A DNA stretch of 64,000 bases, taken from the NCBI RefSeq assembly GCF_001696715.1, contig NZ_MBFM01000003.1, forward strand, positions 426,761 to 490,760, given 5' to 3'. The DNA comes from Thauera phenolivorans. Lineage in GTDB: Bacteria > Pseudomonadota > Gammaproteobacteria > Burkholderiales > Rhodocyclaceae. The notes beneath the pieces were generated by a model, which worked only from the letters and a program-made list of their open reading frames with translations, searched no databases and was not told the DNA's origin. Shown piece by piece: positions 28,571 to 38,600 of this stretch (position 1 is its first letter; each line of letters opens with the position of its first letter). The translations under genes were made by a program, and so were the position numbers.

Positions 28571-31500
28571 ATGCGTCTTCGTCGGCAGCTCCTGTTCCTC
28601 GTGCTGTGCTGCGTGCACGCCGCGCTGCTTTTCGCCCAGCCGGCCCCGGCGCCGATGCGTGAGGGGGTGCAGGCCCGACTCGACACGCTCGCCGAGCGCG
28701 GGCTGTCCGAGTCCGAGCAGCGGGCGGTGCAGCAGCAGCTCGAACAGGCCCTGGCGCAGCTGGAGCGGGCGGCCGAGCGTCGAGCGCAGTTGCAGGCATT
28801 GCGCATCCAGCTGCGCGACGCACCCCAGCTCACCGCCGAGGCGCGGCAGGAGAGCGAAAGGCTCAAGCTCGCATCCGAAGCGTCGATGAGCCGCTACGAC
28901 GGCATGGCGCTCACCGCGCTCGAGAAGGCCTTCGAGCAGGAGGGTGCGCGCCTCGCCGAATCGCAGGAAGCGCTCGCCAGGGCCAATGCCGAGATCATCG
29001 CCGCGCAGACCCGCCCCGAGCGGGCGCAGGTCGACATCGCCGCCGACCAGGATCGCATGCAGCAGATCGAGCTCGCATTGGCGAGCGGCCGCGACGAAAA
29101 CCGCCCGCTCGACGCCGAGCGCCGGGACGCACTCGCCGCGGAATGGCAGGCGCTTGAACTCGCGATCGAGCTGCGCCGCGAGCAGCTGGCGGGCAACAAC
29201 GTGCTGCTCGATCTCGCCCAGGCCCGCCGCGACCTGCTGACCCTGCGCACCGCCGCGCTCGAGCGGGAGATGGAGGGCCTGCAGGCGCTGATCGCGCAAC
29301 GCCGCAGCGAGGCGTCACAACAGGCGGTCGCCGAACTCGCGCAGAAGCCGGGCGAAAGCGGGGAGGTCGGCCTGCTGGCACGTGAACATGCCAGCAATGC
29401 CGCGCTGTCGGACCGGCTGCTGCAGGCCACCGAGCGACTCAATCTGCTCACCGAACGCAATCTCGCGGTGCGCCGGCAACTCGACGGCCTCGCCCAGATG
29501 GAGGCCGCGCTCGAGGAGCAGATCGGCGTGCTCCACGACAGCCCGCTGCTCTCACGCGTCCTCGCCGAGCAGCGGGCCTCGCTCCCCACGCTGCAGCTCG
29601 AACCGAAGCTCGCCGACGAGATCGCGGACCTGCGGCTGTATCAGTTCGAGATCAACCAGCAGCGCAGTCGGCTCGAATCGCCAGAAGCGCAGGCGGTCCA
29701 GATGCTGGCGCAGACGCCCGCCGGCGGGGTGGAGGCGGCGGATCGGGCGGAGCTGATCGGGCTGCTCGAAACTCGCAGCCTGCTGCTCGAACGCTTGAAC
29801 CGCGAGCTGAATGGGGTGCTCAACGAGGCGATCACGCTACAGCTCAACCAGGGCCAGCTGGAGACAGTCGGCGCGCGGCTGCGCGAAACGCTCGACGAAC
29901 AGCTCTTCTGGGTACCGAGCAACCGAGCGGTCGAACTCGACTGGCTCGCCGCCGCCCCCGCCCGGTTGAAGGCGCAGGCCGACGCGATTCCGTGGGGGGC
30001 TGGCCTGGCCGAGCTGTGGGCGGGATTGCAGGAGCGCCCCTTCGTCTTTCTGCCCGCGCTGCTGCTGATGGCGGCTCTGCTCTGGCGCAGGCGCTGGCTC
30101 GCAGACCGGCTCGCGCGGCTGCATGGCGAGATCAACAGGGTGCGGGTCGACTCGCAGCTGCATACCCCGCTCGCGGTCTTGCTCAATGCGCTGCTGGTGC
30201 TGCCCGGCCCGCTCTTCCTCGGACTGTGCGGGCTGGCGCTGCAGCTCGACGGGCGCGGCCAGAATCTCGCGCTGGGCAACGCACTGATCGCCATGGCGCA
30301 GGGCTGGATGGTCTTTCATACCGCCTACCGCATCCTCGCCCCCGGGGGCGTGGCCGAGCGGCACTTCCGCTGGCCGGCCGAGGAGGTCGCCATGCTGCGG
30401 CGGAAGGTGCGCAGCCTCGGCACGGTGGTGGTGGCGGTGGTCGGCGTCGTCAGCGTCGCCGAGAGCGAGCCGGCGCTGCTCGGCGATGATGTTCTCGGCA
30501 TGGTGATCGTGCTCGTCTGCTACGGGTTCATGACCTGGCTGATGGGTGGCCTGCTGCATACCGGCGACAGCCGTGACAGCGGCGAGGGCAGCGAGCGCAC
30601 CGAGCCGTGGCGGATGTTCGTCGGCCTGCTGCTTGCCCTGATGCCGCTCGCGATGATCGTCGCCATCCTCGCCGGTTACTACTACACCGCGATCAAGCTC
30701 ACCGGCCGACTGCTCGACACCTTGTCGCTGCTGATTCTCTGGCGCCTGCTGTCTGGCGTGTCCGTGCGGGCGCTGTCGGTGGCTGCGCACCGCCTCGCCT
30801 ACCAGCGCGCCCTCAACCGGCGCGAGGCGGCGGGACGGGAGGGCGCGGACGGCGAGCAGATCGAGGAGCCGGCGCTCGATCTCGACAAGGTCAACCAGCA
30901 GTCGCTGCGCCTGGTCCGTCTCGGCCTGCTGATCGGGCTCGTGGTCGCGCTGTACTGGGTGTGGGCCGACCTTATCTCGGTGTTCTCCTACCTCGACAAC
31001 GTGGTCCTCTACGAATTCGCCAGCGCTGGCGGCGAGGCGGCGGACATGGTGCCGATCAGTCTCGCCGACGCGCTCGGCGCGCTCTTCATCATCGTCGTCG
31101 CGCTGCTGCTGGCGGGCAACCTGCCCGGCCTGCTCGAGGTCAGCGTGCTGTCCCGGCTGCAGCTCGCGCAGGGCAGCGCCTACGCGATCACCACGCTGCT
31201 CTCCTACATCATCGTCGGCGTCGGCTTCGTCTCGATGCTCGGTACGCTCGGGGTGAGCTGGGACAAGCTGCAATGGCTGGTGGCGGCGCTCTCGGTGGGC
31301 CTAGGCTTCGGCCTGCAGGAGATCTTCGCCAACTTCGTTTCCGGCCTGATCATCCTGTTCGAACGACCGATGCGGATCGGCGACACGGTGACCGTGGGCG
31401 ACCTGTCCGGCACGGTCAGCCGCATCCGCATCCGCGCGACCACGATCACCGACTTCGACCGCAAGGAGATCATCGTCCCCAACAAGACCTTCGTCACCAG

Positions 31501-31936
31501 CCAGCTGATCAACTGGTCGTTGTCGGACACCGTGACCCGGGTGACGATCACCATCGGCGTCGCCTACGGCAGCGATCTCGAGCTGGTGCGCAGGCTGCTG
31601 TTGCAGGCCGCGCAGGAGAACCCGCGCGTGCTCAGGGACCCGGCCCCACTGGTGGTGTTCCTCAACTTCGGCGCGAGCACGCTCGACCACGAGCTGCGGG
31701 TGCACGTGCGCGAGCTCGGCGACCGCGTCTCCGCCACCGACGAGATCAATCGACGCATCGATGCTCTGTTCGCGGAGCATGGGATCGAGATCTCGTTTGC
31801 CCAGATGGACGTGCATATCCGCAGCATCGACGGCAAGCAGGCCACGCTGCAGACGGTCGCGCTCAAGCCGAAGGGCGGGGACGAGGGCGTCGAGCGCGCG
31901 GAGGGGCACGAGGGCGAGCCCGGCGAGAAGCCCTGA
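28571..31936 (+). CDS. Large mechanosensitive channel, MscK/KefA type
   Basis: A 1121-residue MscS-superfamily channel. It has a signal peptide (LFLVLCCVHAALLFAQ), a periplasmic coiled-coil region of about 450 residues rich in Glu, Gln and Arg (MscS-porin domain), about eleven membrane segments, and the C-terminal MscS core. The pore-lining helix and flank GLGFGLQEIFANFVSGLIIL followed by FERPMRIGDTV are the family signature, and NKTFVTSQLINWS lies in the beta domain. MscK-type channels release solutes on hypo-osmotic shock; E. coli MscK also needs external K+. No regulator is adjacent. Convergent with aidB, 37 bases apart. Confidence 0.92.
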   Translation: MRLRRQLLFLVLCCVHAALLFAQPAPAPMREGVQARLDTLAERGLSESEQRAVQQQLEQALAQLERAAERRAQLQALRIQLRDAPQLTAEARQESERLKLASEASMSRYDGMALTALEKAFEQEGARLAESQEALARANAEIIAAQTRPERAQVDIAADQDRMQQIELALASGRDENRPLDAERRDALAAEWQALELAIELRREQLAGNNVLLDLAQARRDLLTLRTAALEREMEGLQALIAQRRSEASQQAVAELAQKPGESGEVGLLAREHASNAALSDRLLQATERLNLLTERNLAVRRQLDGLAQMEAALEEQIGVLHDSPLLSRVLAEQRASLPTLQLEPKLADEIADLRLYQFEINQQRSRLESPEAQAVQMLAQTPAGGVEAADRAELIGLLETRSLLLERLNRELNGVLNEAITLQLNQGQLETVGARLRETLDEQLFWVPSNRAVELDWLAAAPARLKAQADAIPWGAGLAELWAGLQERPFVFLPALLLMAALLWRRRWLADRLARLHGEINRVRVDSQLHTPLAVLLNALLVLPGPLFLGLCGLALQLDGRGQNLALGNALIAMAQGWMVFHTAYRILAPGGVAERHFRWPAEEVAMLRRKVRSLGTVVVAVVGVVSVAESEPALLGDDVLGMVIVLVCYGFMTWLMGGLLHTGDSRDSGEGSERTEPWRMFVGLLLALMPLAMIVAILAGYYYTAIKLTGRLLDTLSLLILWRLLSGVSVRALSVAAHRLAYQRALNRREAAGREGADGEQIEEPALDLDKVNQQSLRLVRLGLLIGLVVALYWVWADLISVFSYLDNVVLYEFASAGGEAADMVPISLADALGALFIIVVALLLAGNLPGLLEVSVLSRLQLAQGSAYAITTLLSYIIVGVGFVSMLGTLGVSWDKLQWLVAALSVGLGFGLQEIFANFVSGLIILFERPMRIGDTVTVGDLSGTVSRIRIRATTITDFDRKEIIVPNKTFVTSQLINWSLSDTVTRVTITIGVAYGSDLELVRRLLLQAAQENPRVLRDPAPLVVFLNFGASTLDHELRVHVRELGDRVSATDEINRRIDALFAEHGIEISFAQMDVHIRSIDGKQATLQTVALKPKGGDEGVERAEGHEGEPGEKP

Positions 31937-31973
31937 CGGGCAGCGGCGCGCGTCGCGTCGCCGTGAAACGGGC

Positions 31974-33611
31974 TCAGCCTGGCCACGCCCGCGCGAGCAG
32001 GCCCTGCGCCGCCGCGGGCGTGGCGAGCAGGCCGCCGACCTGGCCGCCCGTCGTGGCGAGGCGGGCGGCGATGAAGGTCTCCGCGACGACGGTCGGCGCG
32101 TGGCGCCGCAGCAGCGCCGCCTGCGCCAGCAGCACGAGCTGCATCGCGGTGCGGCGCGCATGCCACTGCGCGTCCGCTGGCGCGTGCAGCTGCGACGCGA
32201 GGCCGGCGAGGGCGCGCTGCATCGCCGGCTCGCCCGCGGCCGCGTCGGCGAACTCGGCGAGCAGGGCCTCGAGCGCCTCAGGTTCGCGGCCGAGTGCGCG
32301 CAGCACGTCAAGACAGATCACGTTGCCCGAACCCTCCCAGATCGAATTGACGGGCGCCTCGCGGTACAGGCGCGGCATCGGACCATCCTCCACGTAGCCG
32401 TTGCCGCCCCATACCTCCATGCACTCGGCGATGAAGGCGATCGCGCGCTTGCAGATCCAGAACTTCGCCGCAGGGGTGACGATCCTGCGCCAGGCGCGCG
32501 CCAGCGGGTCCTCGGGCGACGCCACCGCGCTGGCCAGGCGGATGGCGAGCGCGGTGGCGGCCTCGCTCTCGAGCGCGAGTTCGGCCAGCAGGTTGCGCAT
32601 CAGCGGCTGCGTCGCCAGCGCTCGGCCGAAGGCGCTGCGGTGGCGGGCATGGTGGATCGCCTCGACCAGCGCGCGGCGCATCAGCGCGGCGCTGCCGAGC
32701 ACGCAGTCGAGCCGGGTCTGCGCGGCCATCTCCATGATCGTCGCGATGCCGCGTCCTGCCTCGCCGACGAGTACGCCGAACGCATCCTCGAACTCGACTT
32801 CGGCCGAGGCGTTGGAGCGGTTGCCGAGCTTGTCCTTGAGGCGCTGGATGCGGACGTGATTGCGGCGGCCGTCGGGAAGCCAGTGCGGCAGGAAGAAGCA
32901 GCTCGGCCCCTCGTCGGTGCGCGCGAGCACGAGGTGGGCGTCGCAGCCCGGGGCGGAGAAGAACCATTTGTGCCCGACCAGCGCGTAGTGCCCGCCACGG
33001 CCGCCGGCGCCGAGCGGGCGCGCGCTGGTGGTGATGCTGCGCAGATCGGAGCCGCCCTGCTTTTCCGTCATGCCCATCCCGATCATCGCCGAGCGCTTCG
33101 CCGACAGCGGCAGTTCGCGCGCGTCGTACTCGCGCCCGCGCAGGCGATCGGCGAGGGTGGCGAACAGCGCGCGCTCGCGCTGCAGGATCGGGATGGAGGC
33201 GAAGGTCATGGTGACCGGGCACAGCGAGCCGGCCTCGATCTGACCGTGCAGGAAGAAGGCGGCCGCGCGCGCCACGTGGGCGCCGGGCCGGGGTTCGAGC
33301 CAGGCGGAGGCGTGCACGCCGGCGCGGTAGAGCAGGCGCAACAGCGCGGTCCACGCCGGATCGAAGACGACGCGGTCGATGCGCTGGCCGCTGGCATCGT
33401 GGCTGATGAGCACTGGCGGCCGGCGCTCGGCGCTCGCGGCGAGCTCGCTGGTCTCCGCGCTGCCGAGGATGCCGCCCTGGCGCGCGAGCGCCTCGGCATG
33501 CCAGGCGGCCCCTTCGCGCGCGATCGCGGCCTGCAGGGCGGCATCGCTCGCAAAGGGATTCCAGCCGCGCAGCGGCGGCGCCTGGTTGAACACCTCGTGG
33601 GTCTGCCACAT
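31974..33611 (-). CDS. aidB: AidB-type acyl-CoA dehydrogenase homologue
   Basis: A 545-residue protein very like E. coli AidB over its length: MWQTHEVFNQAPPL at the start, EAGSLCPVTMTFA, IGMGMTEKQGGSDLRS, GHKWFFSAPGCDAHLVLA, RLKDKLGNRSNAS and VNSIWEGSGNVICLDVLRAL. AidB binds DNA and FAD, is induced in the adaptive response to alkylation and protects against some alkylators; its catalytic activity is weak. The start is the ATG at 33611 with GGAGGAG upstream. No ada gene is in this window. Confidence 0.95.
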   Translation of the reverse strand: MWQTHEVFNQAPPLRGWNPFASDAALQAAIAREGAAWHAEALARQGGILGSAETSELAASAERRPPVLISHDASGQRIDRVVFDPAWTALLRLLYRAGVHASAWLEPRPGAHVARAAAFFLHGQIEAGSLCPVTMTFASIPILQRERALFATLADRLRGREYDARELPLSAKRSAMIGMGMTEKQGGSDLRSITTSARPLGAGGRGGHYALVGHKWFFSAPGCDAHLVLARTDEGPSCFFLPHWLPDGRRNHVRIQRLKDKLGNRSNASAEVEFEDAFGVLVGEAGRGIATIMEMAAQTRLDCVLGSAALMRRALVEAIHHARHRSAFGRALATQPLMRNLLAELALESEAATALAIRLASAVASPEDPLARAWRRIVTPAAKFWICKRAIAFIAECMEVWGGNGYVEDGPMPRLYREAPVNSIWEGSGNVICLDVLRALGREPEALEALLAEFADAAAGEPAMQRALAGLASQLHAPADAQWHARRTAMQLVLLAQAALLRRHAPTVVAETFIAARLATTGGQVGGLLATPAAAQGLLARAWPG

Positions 33612-33740
33612 GACCTGCTCCTCCGTGTGACGACTTTTCAAGCTAGTACATCCGCCAGCGGGGGGAAGGAAGGATTGACGTCCTGGTCCAGGCCGCGCTC
33701 ACGGATCATGTGGGGGGCATGCGGGGGGACGAATGCGCGC

Positions 33741-33768
33741 TTGCGTCCCGGGGTAACCCGTCTATGAT
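33741..33768 (+). promoter_or_regulatory. Candidate promoter of the small secreted protein gene
   Basis: TTGCGT (33741-33746) and TATGAT (33763-33768), 16-base spacer, 75 bases before the ATG at 33844. The leader between contains no clear structure. Confidence 0.5.
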
Positions 33769-33843
33769 GAGGCAACATGCATGTCCAGCCGGCACGCAGG
33801 CGCCTCTGCCCGCCGGGTCGAGAACGAACAACCGGAGAGCGCC

Positions 33844-34107
33844 ATGAAAGCCCCGTCGATCGCATCGAGTGCCGTGCTTGTCTCCCTCAGCCTGGCGGTG
33901 CTTCCGGCCAGCGCAGAACCCGTGCCACTTTCCGCGGCCAGCCGGCTCGTCCAGCCGACCGCAGCCATCCAGGCGGCAGCCGTCGCGCCCGCCGCGGTCA
34001 AGGCGGTGGTACCGTCGGCGGCTAACTGCAGGGCCGATGCCGAGTGCAGACAGAAGATGAAGCTCGGCCTGCTGCTCGGGCTGCTGGTTCAGGGGCTCAA
34101 GCCCTAG
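33844..34107 (+). CDS. Small secreted protein of unknown function
   Basis: An 87-residue protein with a signal peptide (ASSAVLVSLSLAVLPASA, cleavage expected after ASA), an Ala/Val-rich mature part and two cysteines close together (NCRADAECRQ) that could form a disulphide, followed by a hydrophobic C-terminal stretch LGLLLGLLVQGL. The frame opens at 33781, but ATG at 33844 gives a proper signal peptide and follows GGAGAGCGCC. I do not recognise the family. Its own promoter-like element suggests it is a real monocistronic gene. Confidence 0.65.
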   Translation: MKAPSIASSAVLVSLSLAVLPASAEPVPLSAASRLVQPTAAIQAAAVAPAAVKAVVPSAANCRADAECRQKMKLGLLLGLLVQGLKP

Positions 34108-34129
34108 TCTGCAAGCCTCGCCGGCCGAC

Positions 34130-36859
34130 CTAGTCGGCTGCGGGGCCGCGTCGATTCGGCCGGCCTCCGCCAAACAACCGCAGTGCCAGCTTGCGCGCCT
34201 CGTCGAGCAGCAGCACCGAGGACCCCACGGCTGCGGCCCGGCCCCAGTCGGCGAGGCTCAGCGGCACGGTATGAAACACCGCCTGAGCCGGCGGCCAATG
34301 AACCACTACGATCTGCAGTGCCAGCACGCTCAGGATTGCCACCCAAAGCTTGCCGTTACGGAAGAAATGGCGGTTGAAGGCGCTGCCGAATTCGGCGCGG
34401 GCGTTGAAGGTGTTGAAGAACTGGAACAGCACGAAGGTGGTGAAGGCGAGGGTGAGCGCGTAGGCGTGCCCGCCCTGGTGCTCGCCCCAGGCGTAGGCGC
34501 CGAGCGTGCCCGCAGCCATCGTCACGCCATACATCAGCAGGCGGGCGAGGCGAGGACCGGTCAGGATCGCCGCATCGAGCGCCCGCGGCGGCGCCGACAT
34601 CGCGCCGGGGCGGGCCGGCTCGAGGCCGAGCGTCATCGCCGGCGGGCCGTCCATGATGATGTTGACCCAAAGGATCTGCACCGCGGTGAACGGCGTCGGC
34701 AGGCCGAACAGCGGCGCCGCCAGCACCGTGAGGATCGCGCCGATGTTGGTCGATAGCTGGAAGCGCACGAACTTGACGATGTTGTCGTAGATCGCGCGGC
34801 CTTCGCGTACCGCCTTGACGATGGTGGCGAAGTTGTCGTCGGTGAGCACCATCGAGGCCGCTTCCTTGGTCACCTCGGTGCCGGTGATTCCCATCGCCAC
34901 GCCGATGTCGGCCGCCTTCAGCGCCGGTGCATCGTTGACGCCGTCGCCGGTCATCGCCACCACATGGCCGGCATCCTTGAGCGCCTTCACGATGCGCATC
35001 TTGTGCTCGGGTGCGACGCGGGCGAATACGGCGGTGCGTTCGACCAGGGCACGCAGCTCGAGGGGCTCGAGGCCCTCGATCTCGTGCCCCTCGTGCGCCT
35101 CGCCCTCGAGGCCAAGCGCCGTTGCGATCGCGGCTGCGGTGGCGCGGTGGTCGCCGGTGATCATCTTCACCGCGATGCCCGCCCGGTGGCAGACGCGGAT
35201 CGCCTCCGCGGCTTCCGGGCGTGCCGGATCGACGATGCCGACCAGGCCGACGACCACCAGTTCCTGCGTCCACGGCATCAGGTCGACGGCGGGGTCGAAG
35301 GCGTCGACGGGGATGTCGCGGCCGGCGAGGGCGAGCACGCGCATCGACTCGCCGGCGAAGCGGGCGTTCTCGGCACGGAAGCGCTTCCGCGCGGCAGCGT
35401 CGAGCGGCATCGGGCCGTTGGCGGAAAGATAGTGGGTGGCACGCGCCAGCACGACGTCGGGCGCACCCTTGAGCCACATCCGCACCCGCTCGTCGTCGCG
35501 GTGAAAGGTGGCCATGAACTTGTGTTCGGCGTCGAAGGGGATCTCGGCGAAGCGCGGCATGGCGTCGGCGAGTCCTTCGGCGTCGGCGCCTGCGCGGCTC
35601 ACCAGGGCGAGGAGGGCGCCCTCGGTAGGGTCGCCGATCAGTGTGCCCCCATTGATGCGGGCATCGGCGCACAGGGCTGCCGGCATCAGGAGGGGCACAA
35701 GGTCGGGTGTAGCCTCGCCGTCGTCGGCAGCGATGCGACCCTCGCCGTCGTAGCCCTCACCCTCCACGCTGAAGCGACGGTCCTGGAAGAACAGGCCGCG
35801 CGCGGTCATCTGGTTGAGGGTCAGGGTGCCGGTCTTGTCGGAGCAGATCACCGTGGTGCAGCCGAGGGTCTCGACCGCGGCGAGCTTCTTGACGATTGCG
35901 TTGCGCCCGGCCATGCGGCGCATGCCGAGCGCCAGCGTCACCGTCACCACGGCCGGCAGGCCTTCCGGGATCGCCGCCACCGCGAGCGCGATCGCGGTCA
36001 TCGCGGTCTGCATCAGGTCCTCCCCGCGCGCGACGCCGACCGCGAACATGAGCCCGACCACCACCCCGGCGATCGCCGCCAGGCGCTTGCCGAGACGGTC
36101 GAGTTGCTGCTGCAGCGGGGTCGCGGATTCCGCCTCCTCGGCGAGCATGCCCGCGAGCCGGCCCATCTCGGTGCGCATGCCGGTGTCGGTGACCATCGCC
36201 TCGAGCCGCCCGCGGGTAAGGACGGTGTTCATGAACACGAGATTGCTGCGTTCGGCGAGCGCGGCGCCGCGATCGATCTCGTCATGCCGCTTCGCCACCG
36301 GGTGCGACTCCCCGGTGAGCGCAGCCTCGGCGACCTCCGCCCCATGGGCCACGATCACCCGTCCGTCCGCCGGGACGCGATCGCCCGCCTCGAGCAGCAG
36401 GACGTCTCCCGGCACGAGCTTGTCCGCGGGCAGCTCGACCGTGCGACCGTCGCGCCGGACACGCGCCACCGGCGCGAGCATGTTGCTCAGCGCTGCGAGC
36501 GCGGCTTCGGCGCGATGCTCCTGAACGAAGCCGAGCGCGGCGTTGATCAGCACCACCGCGCCGATCACGAGCGCGTCACGAATCTCGCCGACGGCACCGG
36601 CAAGCACCGCGGCGCCGATCAGCACGAGGATCAGGAGGCTGCGGAACTGGTCGAGGAATTTCAGCCACGCGGGGCGCGGCGGCGTCGCCGCCAGACGGTT
36701 GGGGCCGTGGCGTTCGAACCGTGCGCCCGCCTCGGCGGCACTCAGCCCGCGCGCCGGATCCACTCCGAGGCCGCGCGCGGCGCTGCCTACCGACAGCGCG
36801 TGCCACTCCCGCCGTTCTGCCGACGCCGTGCTCGTCCCCGGTACGCCCGCGTCGTCCAT
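34130..36859 (-). CDS. Cation-transporting P-type ATPase (P2 type, Ca2+/Na+ ATPase-like)
   Basis: A 909-residue pump with a complete motif set: TGES (actuator), PEGLP in membrane helix 4, DKTGTLT with the phosphorylated Asp, KGAPD, TGDHRATA and GDGVNDAPAL. The N-terminal 80 residues are the cation ATPase N-terminal domain. The PEGLP motif and ten-helix plan are those of PMR1/SERCA-like calcium pumps, but Na+ or Mn2+ export is possible. Its ATG overlaps the stop of the CNNM/CBS gene upstream by one base (TGATG), so the two are coupled. Confidence 0.9.
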   Translation of the reverse strand: MDDAGVPGTSTASAERREWHALSVGSAARGLGVDPARGLSAAEAGARFERHGPNRLAATPPRPAWLKFLDQFRSLLILVLIGAAVLAGAVGEIRDALVIGAVVLINAALGFVQEHRAEAALAALSNMLAPVARVRRDGRTVELPADKLVPGDVLLLEAGDRVPADGRVIVAHGAEVAEAALTGESHPVAKRHDEIDRGAALAERSNLVFMNTVLTRGRLEAMVTDTGMRTEMGRLAGMLAEEAESATPLQQQLDRLGKRLAAIAGVVVGLMFAVGVARGEDLMQTAMTAIALAVAAIPEGLPAVVTVTLALGMRRMAGRNAIVKKLAAVETLGCTTVICSDKTGTLTLNQMTARGLFFQDRRFSVEGEGYDGEGRIAADDGEATPDLVPLLMPAALCADARINGGTLIGDPTEGALLALVSRAGADAEGLADAMPRFAEIPFDAEHKFMATFHRDDERVRMWLKGAPDVVLARATHYLSANGPMPLDAAARKRFRAENARFAGESMRVLALAGRDIPVDAFDPAVDLMPWTQELVVVGLVGIVDPARPEAAEAIRVCHRAGIAVKMITGDHRATAAAIATALGLEGEAHEGHEIEGLEPLELRALVERTAVFARVAPEHKMRIVKALKDAGHVVAMTGDGVNDAPALKAADIGVAMGITGTEVTKEAASMVLTDDNFATIVKAVREGRAIYDNIVKFVRFQLSTNIGAILTVLAAPLFGLPTPFTAVQILWVNIIMDGPPAMTLGLEPARPGAMSAPPRALDAAILTGPRLARLLMYGVTMAAGTLGAYAWGEHQGGHAYALTLAFTTFVLFQFFNTFNARAEFGSAFNRHFFRNGKLWVAILSVLALQIVVVHWPPAQAVFHTVPLSLADWGRAAAVGSSVLLLDEARKLALRLFGGGRPNRRGPAAD

Positions 36860-38190
36860 CAGCCCTCCGGGCGGTCCACATCGGTCTCCGCGCCGTTCGT
36901 CGGCGGCGGCTCGGGAGCCCGGGTGGCGAGCACCTTGTCGATGCGCTTGCCGTCGAGGTCGATCACCTCCAGCCGCCACTGCTCCCAGGTCACGATGTCG
37001 CCGGTCTGGGCGAGGCGGCCGAGCAGCCACATCAGCATCCCGCTGAGGGTGTGGTAGCGGCCCTTTTCTTCCTCCGGTACGTTCTTCAGTCCGAGGCGGT
37101 CCTTGAGCTCGAGGATCGGGATCAGGCCGTCGAGCAGCCAGGAACCGTCCTCGCGCTGCACCGCCCAGGCCTCGTCAAGGCCGTGAGGATGGAACTCTCC
37201 GGTCACCGATTCGAGCACGTCGTACAGCGTGACCATGCCGAGTACCTCACCGTATTCGTCGATGACGAAGACCATGTGCGTGCTCGAGGCGCGGAATTGG
37301 TCGAGCAGCTCCATGCCGGTCAGCGATTCGGGCACGTAGACCGCCGGCTGCAGGTTGCGGGTGAGGGTGGGGGTGCCGCCCTTGAGGGTCTGGTTGAACA
37401 GCTGCTTCGAGGTGACGATGCCGAGAACCTCCTCCAGGCCGCCTCGGCACACCGGGAAGCGCGAGTGCTCGGACTCCGCCATGCGCACGAGGTTTTCGTC
37501 GAGCGGGCGATTGACGTCGAGCCATACGATGTCGGCACGCGGCACCATCAGCGAGCCGATCAGGCGGTCGTCGAGGCGGAACACGTTGCGCACCATCTCG
37601 TGCTCGCTCTTCTCGATGATGCCGGCCACCGAGCCTTCCTCGAGCATGGCGTGGATCTCTTCCTCGGTGACGCTGGGCGAGGCCTCGTCGCGCTTGCCCA
37701 GGATGCGCAGCAGGAAGGTGGTGGACCAGCTCAGCAGATGGACGAAGGGGCGGGAAGCGATCGCGAGCGCGTTCATCGGCCGTGACACGAGGCGGGCGAT
37801 GCCTTCCGGGTTGATCTGGGCGATGCGCTTGGGGACCAGTTCGCCGATGACGATCGACACGTAGGTGATCACGATCACGACCAGCGCGGTGGCGCCGATC
37901 TCGCTGCCGCGCTGCTCCAGGCCGAGCGTCTGCAGCCAGGTGGCGAGCGGTGCGGCGAGTGCGGCCTCGCCGACGATGCCGTTGAGGATGCCGATCGAGG
38001 TGATGCCGATCTGGATCGTCGACAGGAAGCGCGTCGGTTCCTCGCCGAGCCTGATCGCCAGGGTGGCGCCGCCGTCGCCATCCTCGGCAAGGCGGGCGAG
38101 CCGTGCCCGACGGGCGGTGACGAGCGCGATCTCGGACATTGCGAACACGCCGTTGAGCAGGATGAGAGCGATCAGAACGAAGATTTCCAT
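36859..38190 (-). CDS. CNNM/CorC family transport protein with CBS pair (hemolysin family)
   Basis: A 443-residue protein: an N-terminal DUF21 (CNNM) membrane domain of four helices (about 1-190), a linker with MVPRADIVWLDV, two CBS domains (about 205-330; RFPVCRGGLEEVLGIVTSKQ and MVFVIDEYGEVLGMVTL) and a C-terminal CorC_HlyC domain. Such proteins are thought to take part in Mg2+/Co2+ efflux or to regulate transport; the hemolysin name is historic. It is translationally coupled to a P-type ATPase downstream, supporting a role in divalent or Na+ homeostasis. Confidence 0.9.
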   Translation of the reverse strand: MEIFVLIALILLNGVFAMSEIALVTARRARLARLAEDGDGGATLAIRLGEEPTRFLSTIQIGITSIGILNGIVGEAALAAPLATWLQTLGLEQRGSEIGATALVVIVITYVSIVIGELVPKRIAQINPEGIARLVSRPMNALAIASRPFVHLLSWSTTFLLRILGKRDEASPSVTEEEIHAMLEEGSVAGIIEKSEHEMVRNVFRLDDRLIGSLMVPRADIVWLDVNRPLDENLVRMAESEHSRFPVCRGGLEEVLGIVTSKQLFNQTLKGGTPTLTRNLQPAVYVPESLTGMELLDQFRASSTHMVFVIDEYGEVLGMVTLYDVLESVTGEFHPHGLDEAWAVQREDGSWLLDGLIPILELKDRLGLKNVPEEEKGRYHTLSGMLMWLLGRLAQTGDIVTWEQWRLEVIDLDGKRIDKVLATRAPEPPPTNGAETDVDRPEG

Positions 38191-38600
38191 GAGCCTCGGG
38201 GCTGCGACGAAACGCGGTCGTGGGACCGCCTGGCCGCGGCCATGTGGAATGCGTGGGAGAGGGTGTGGCGAATGGGCAGGCGCGAGCCGTAGGGCCGCGT
38301 GGACGTGCGGTGGAACGCGCGCATGAACGGGACGTTCCCGTGCAGGGCTGCGCGATGGCTGGCGGCGCTAGATCGCGCGGAAGATTCTGGCTCCGGCTCG
38401 GGCGGACCGGCGTCGGCGGCGGGCGGGACGCTGGCGCCGAGAGTGAGGGAACTGCTGTCCATGGCAACGGGTGCGATCCCGTCAGACACCTTCTTGAGTC
38501 GATACGGTTCCGATGATGCCGGAACTCCGGCGCAATGTCACCGGCGTTGCAGCGCAGTGGGCTGCGGGCGCCGAGCGCGCGCAGCGGCGCCGATTCTCGC
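38191..38600. other. Intergenic region of about 410 bases
   Basis: It lies upstream of the leftward CNNM-ATPase pair and downstream of the Mut7-C gene. It should hold the CNNM promoter and the terminator of the Mut7-C operon, but neither is clear by eye. Short frames here show no recognisable protein features. No riboswitch-like or tRNA-like structure was seen. Confidence 0.4.
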
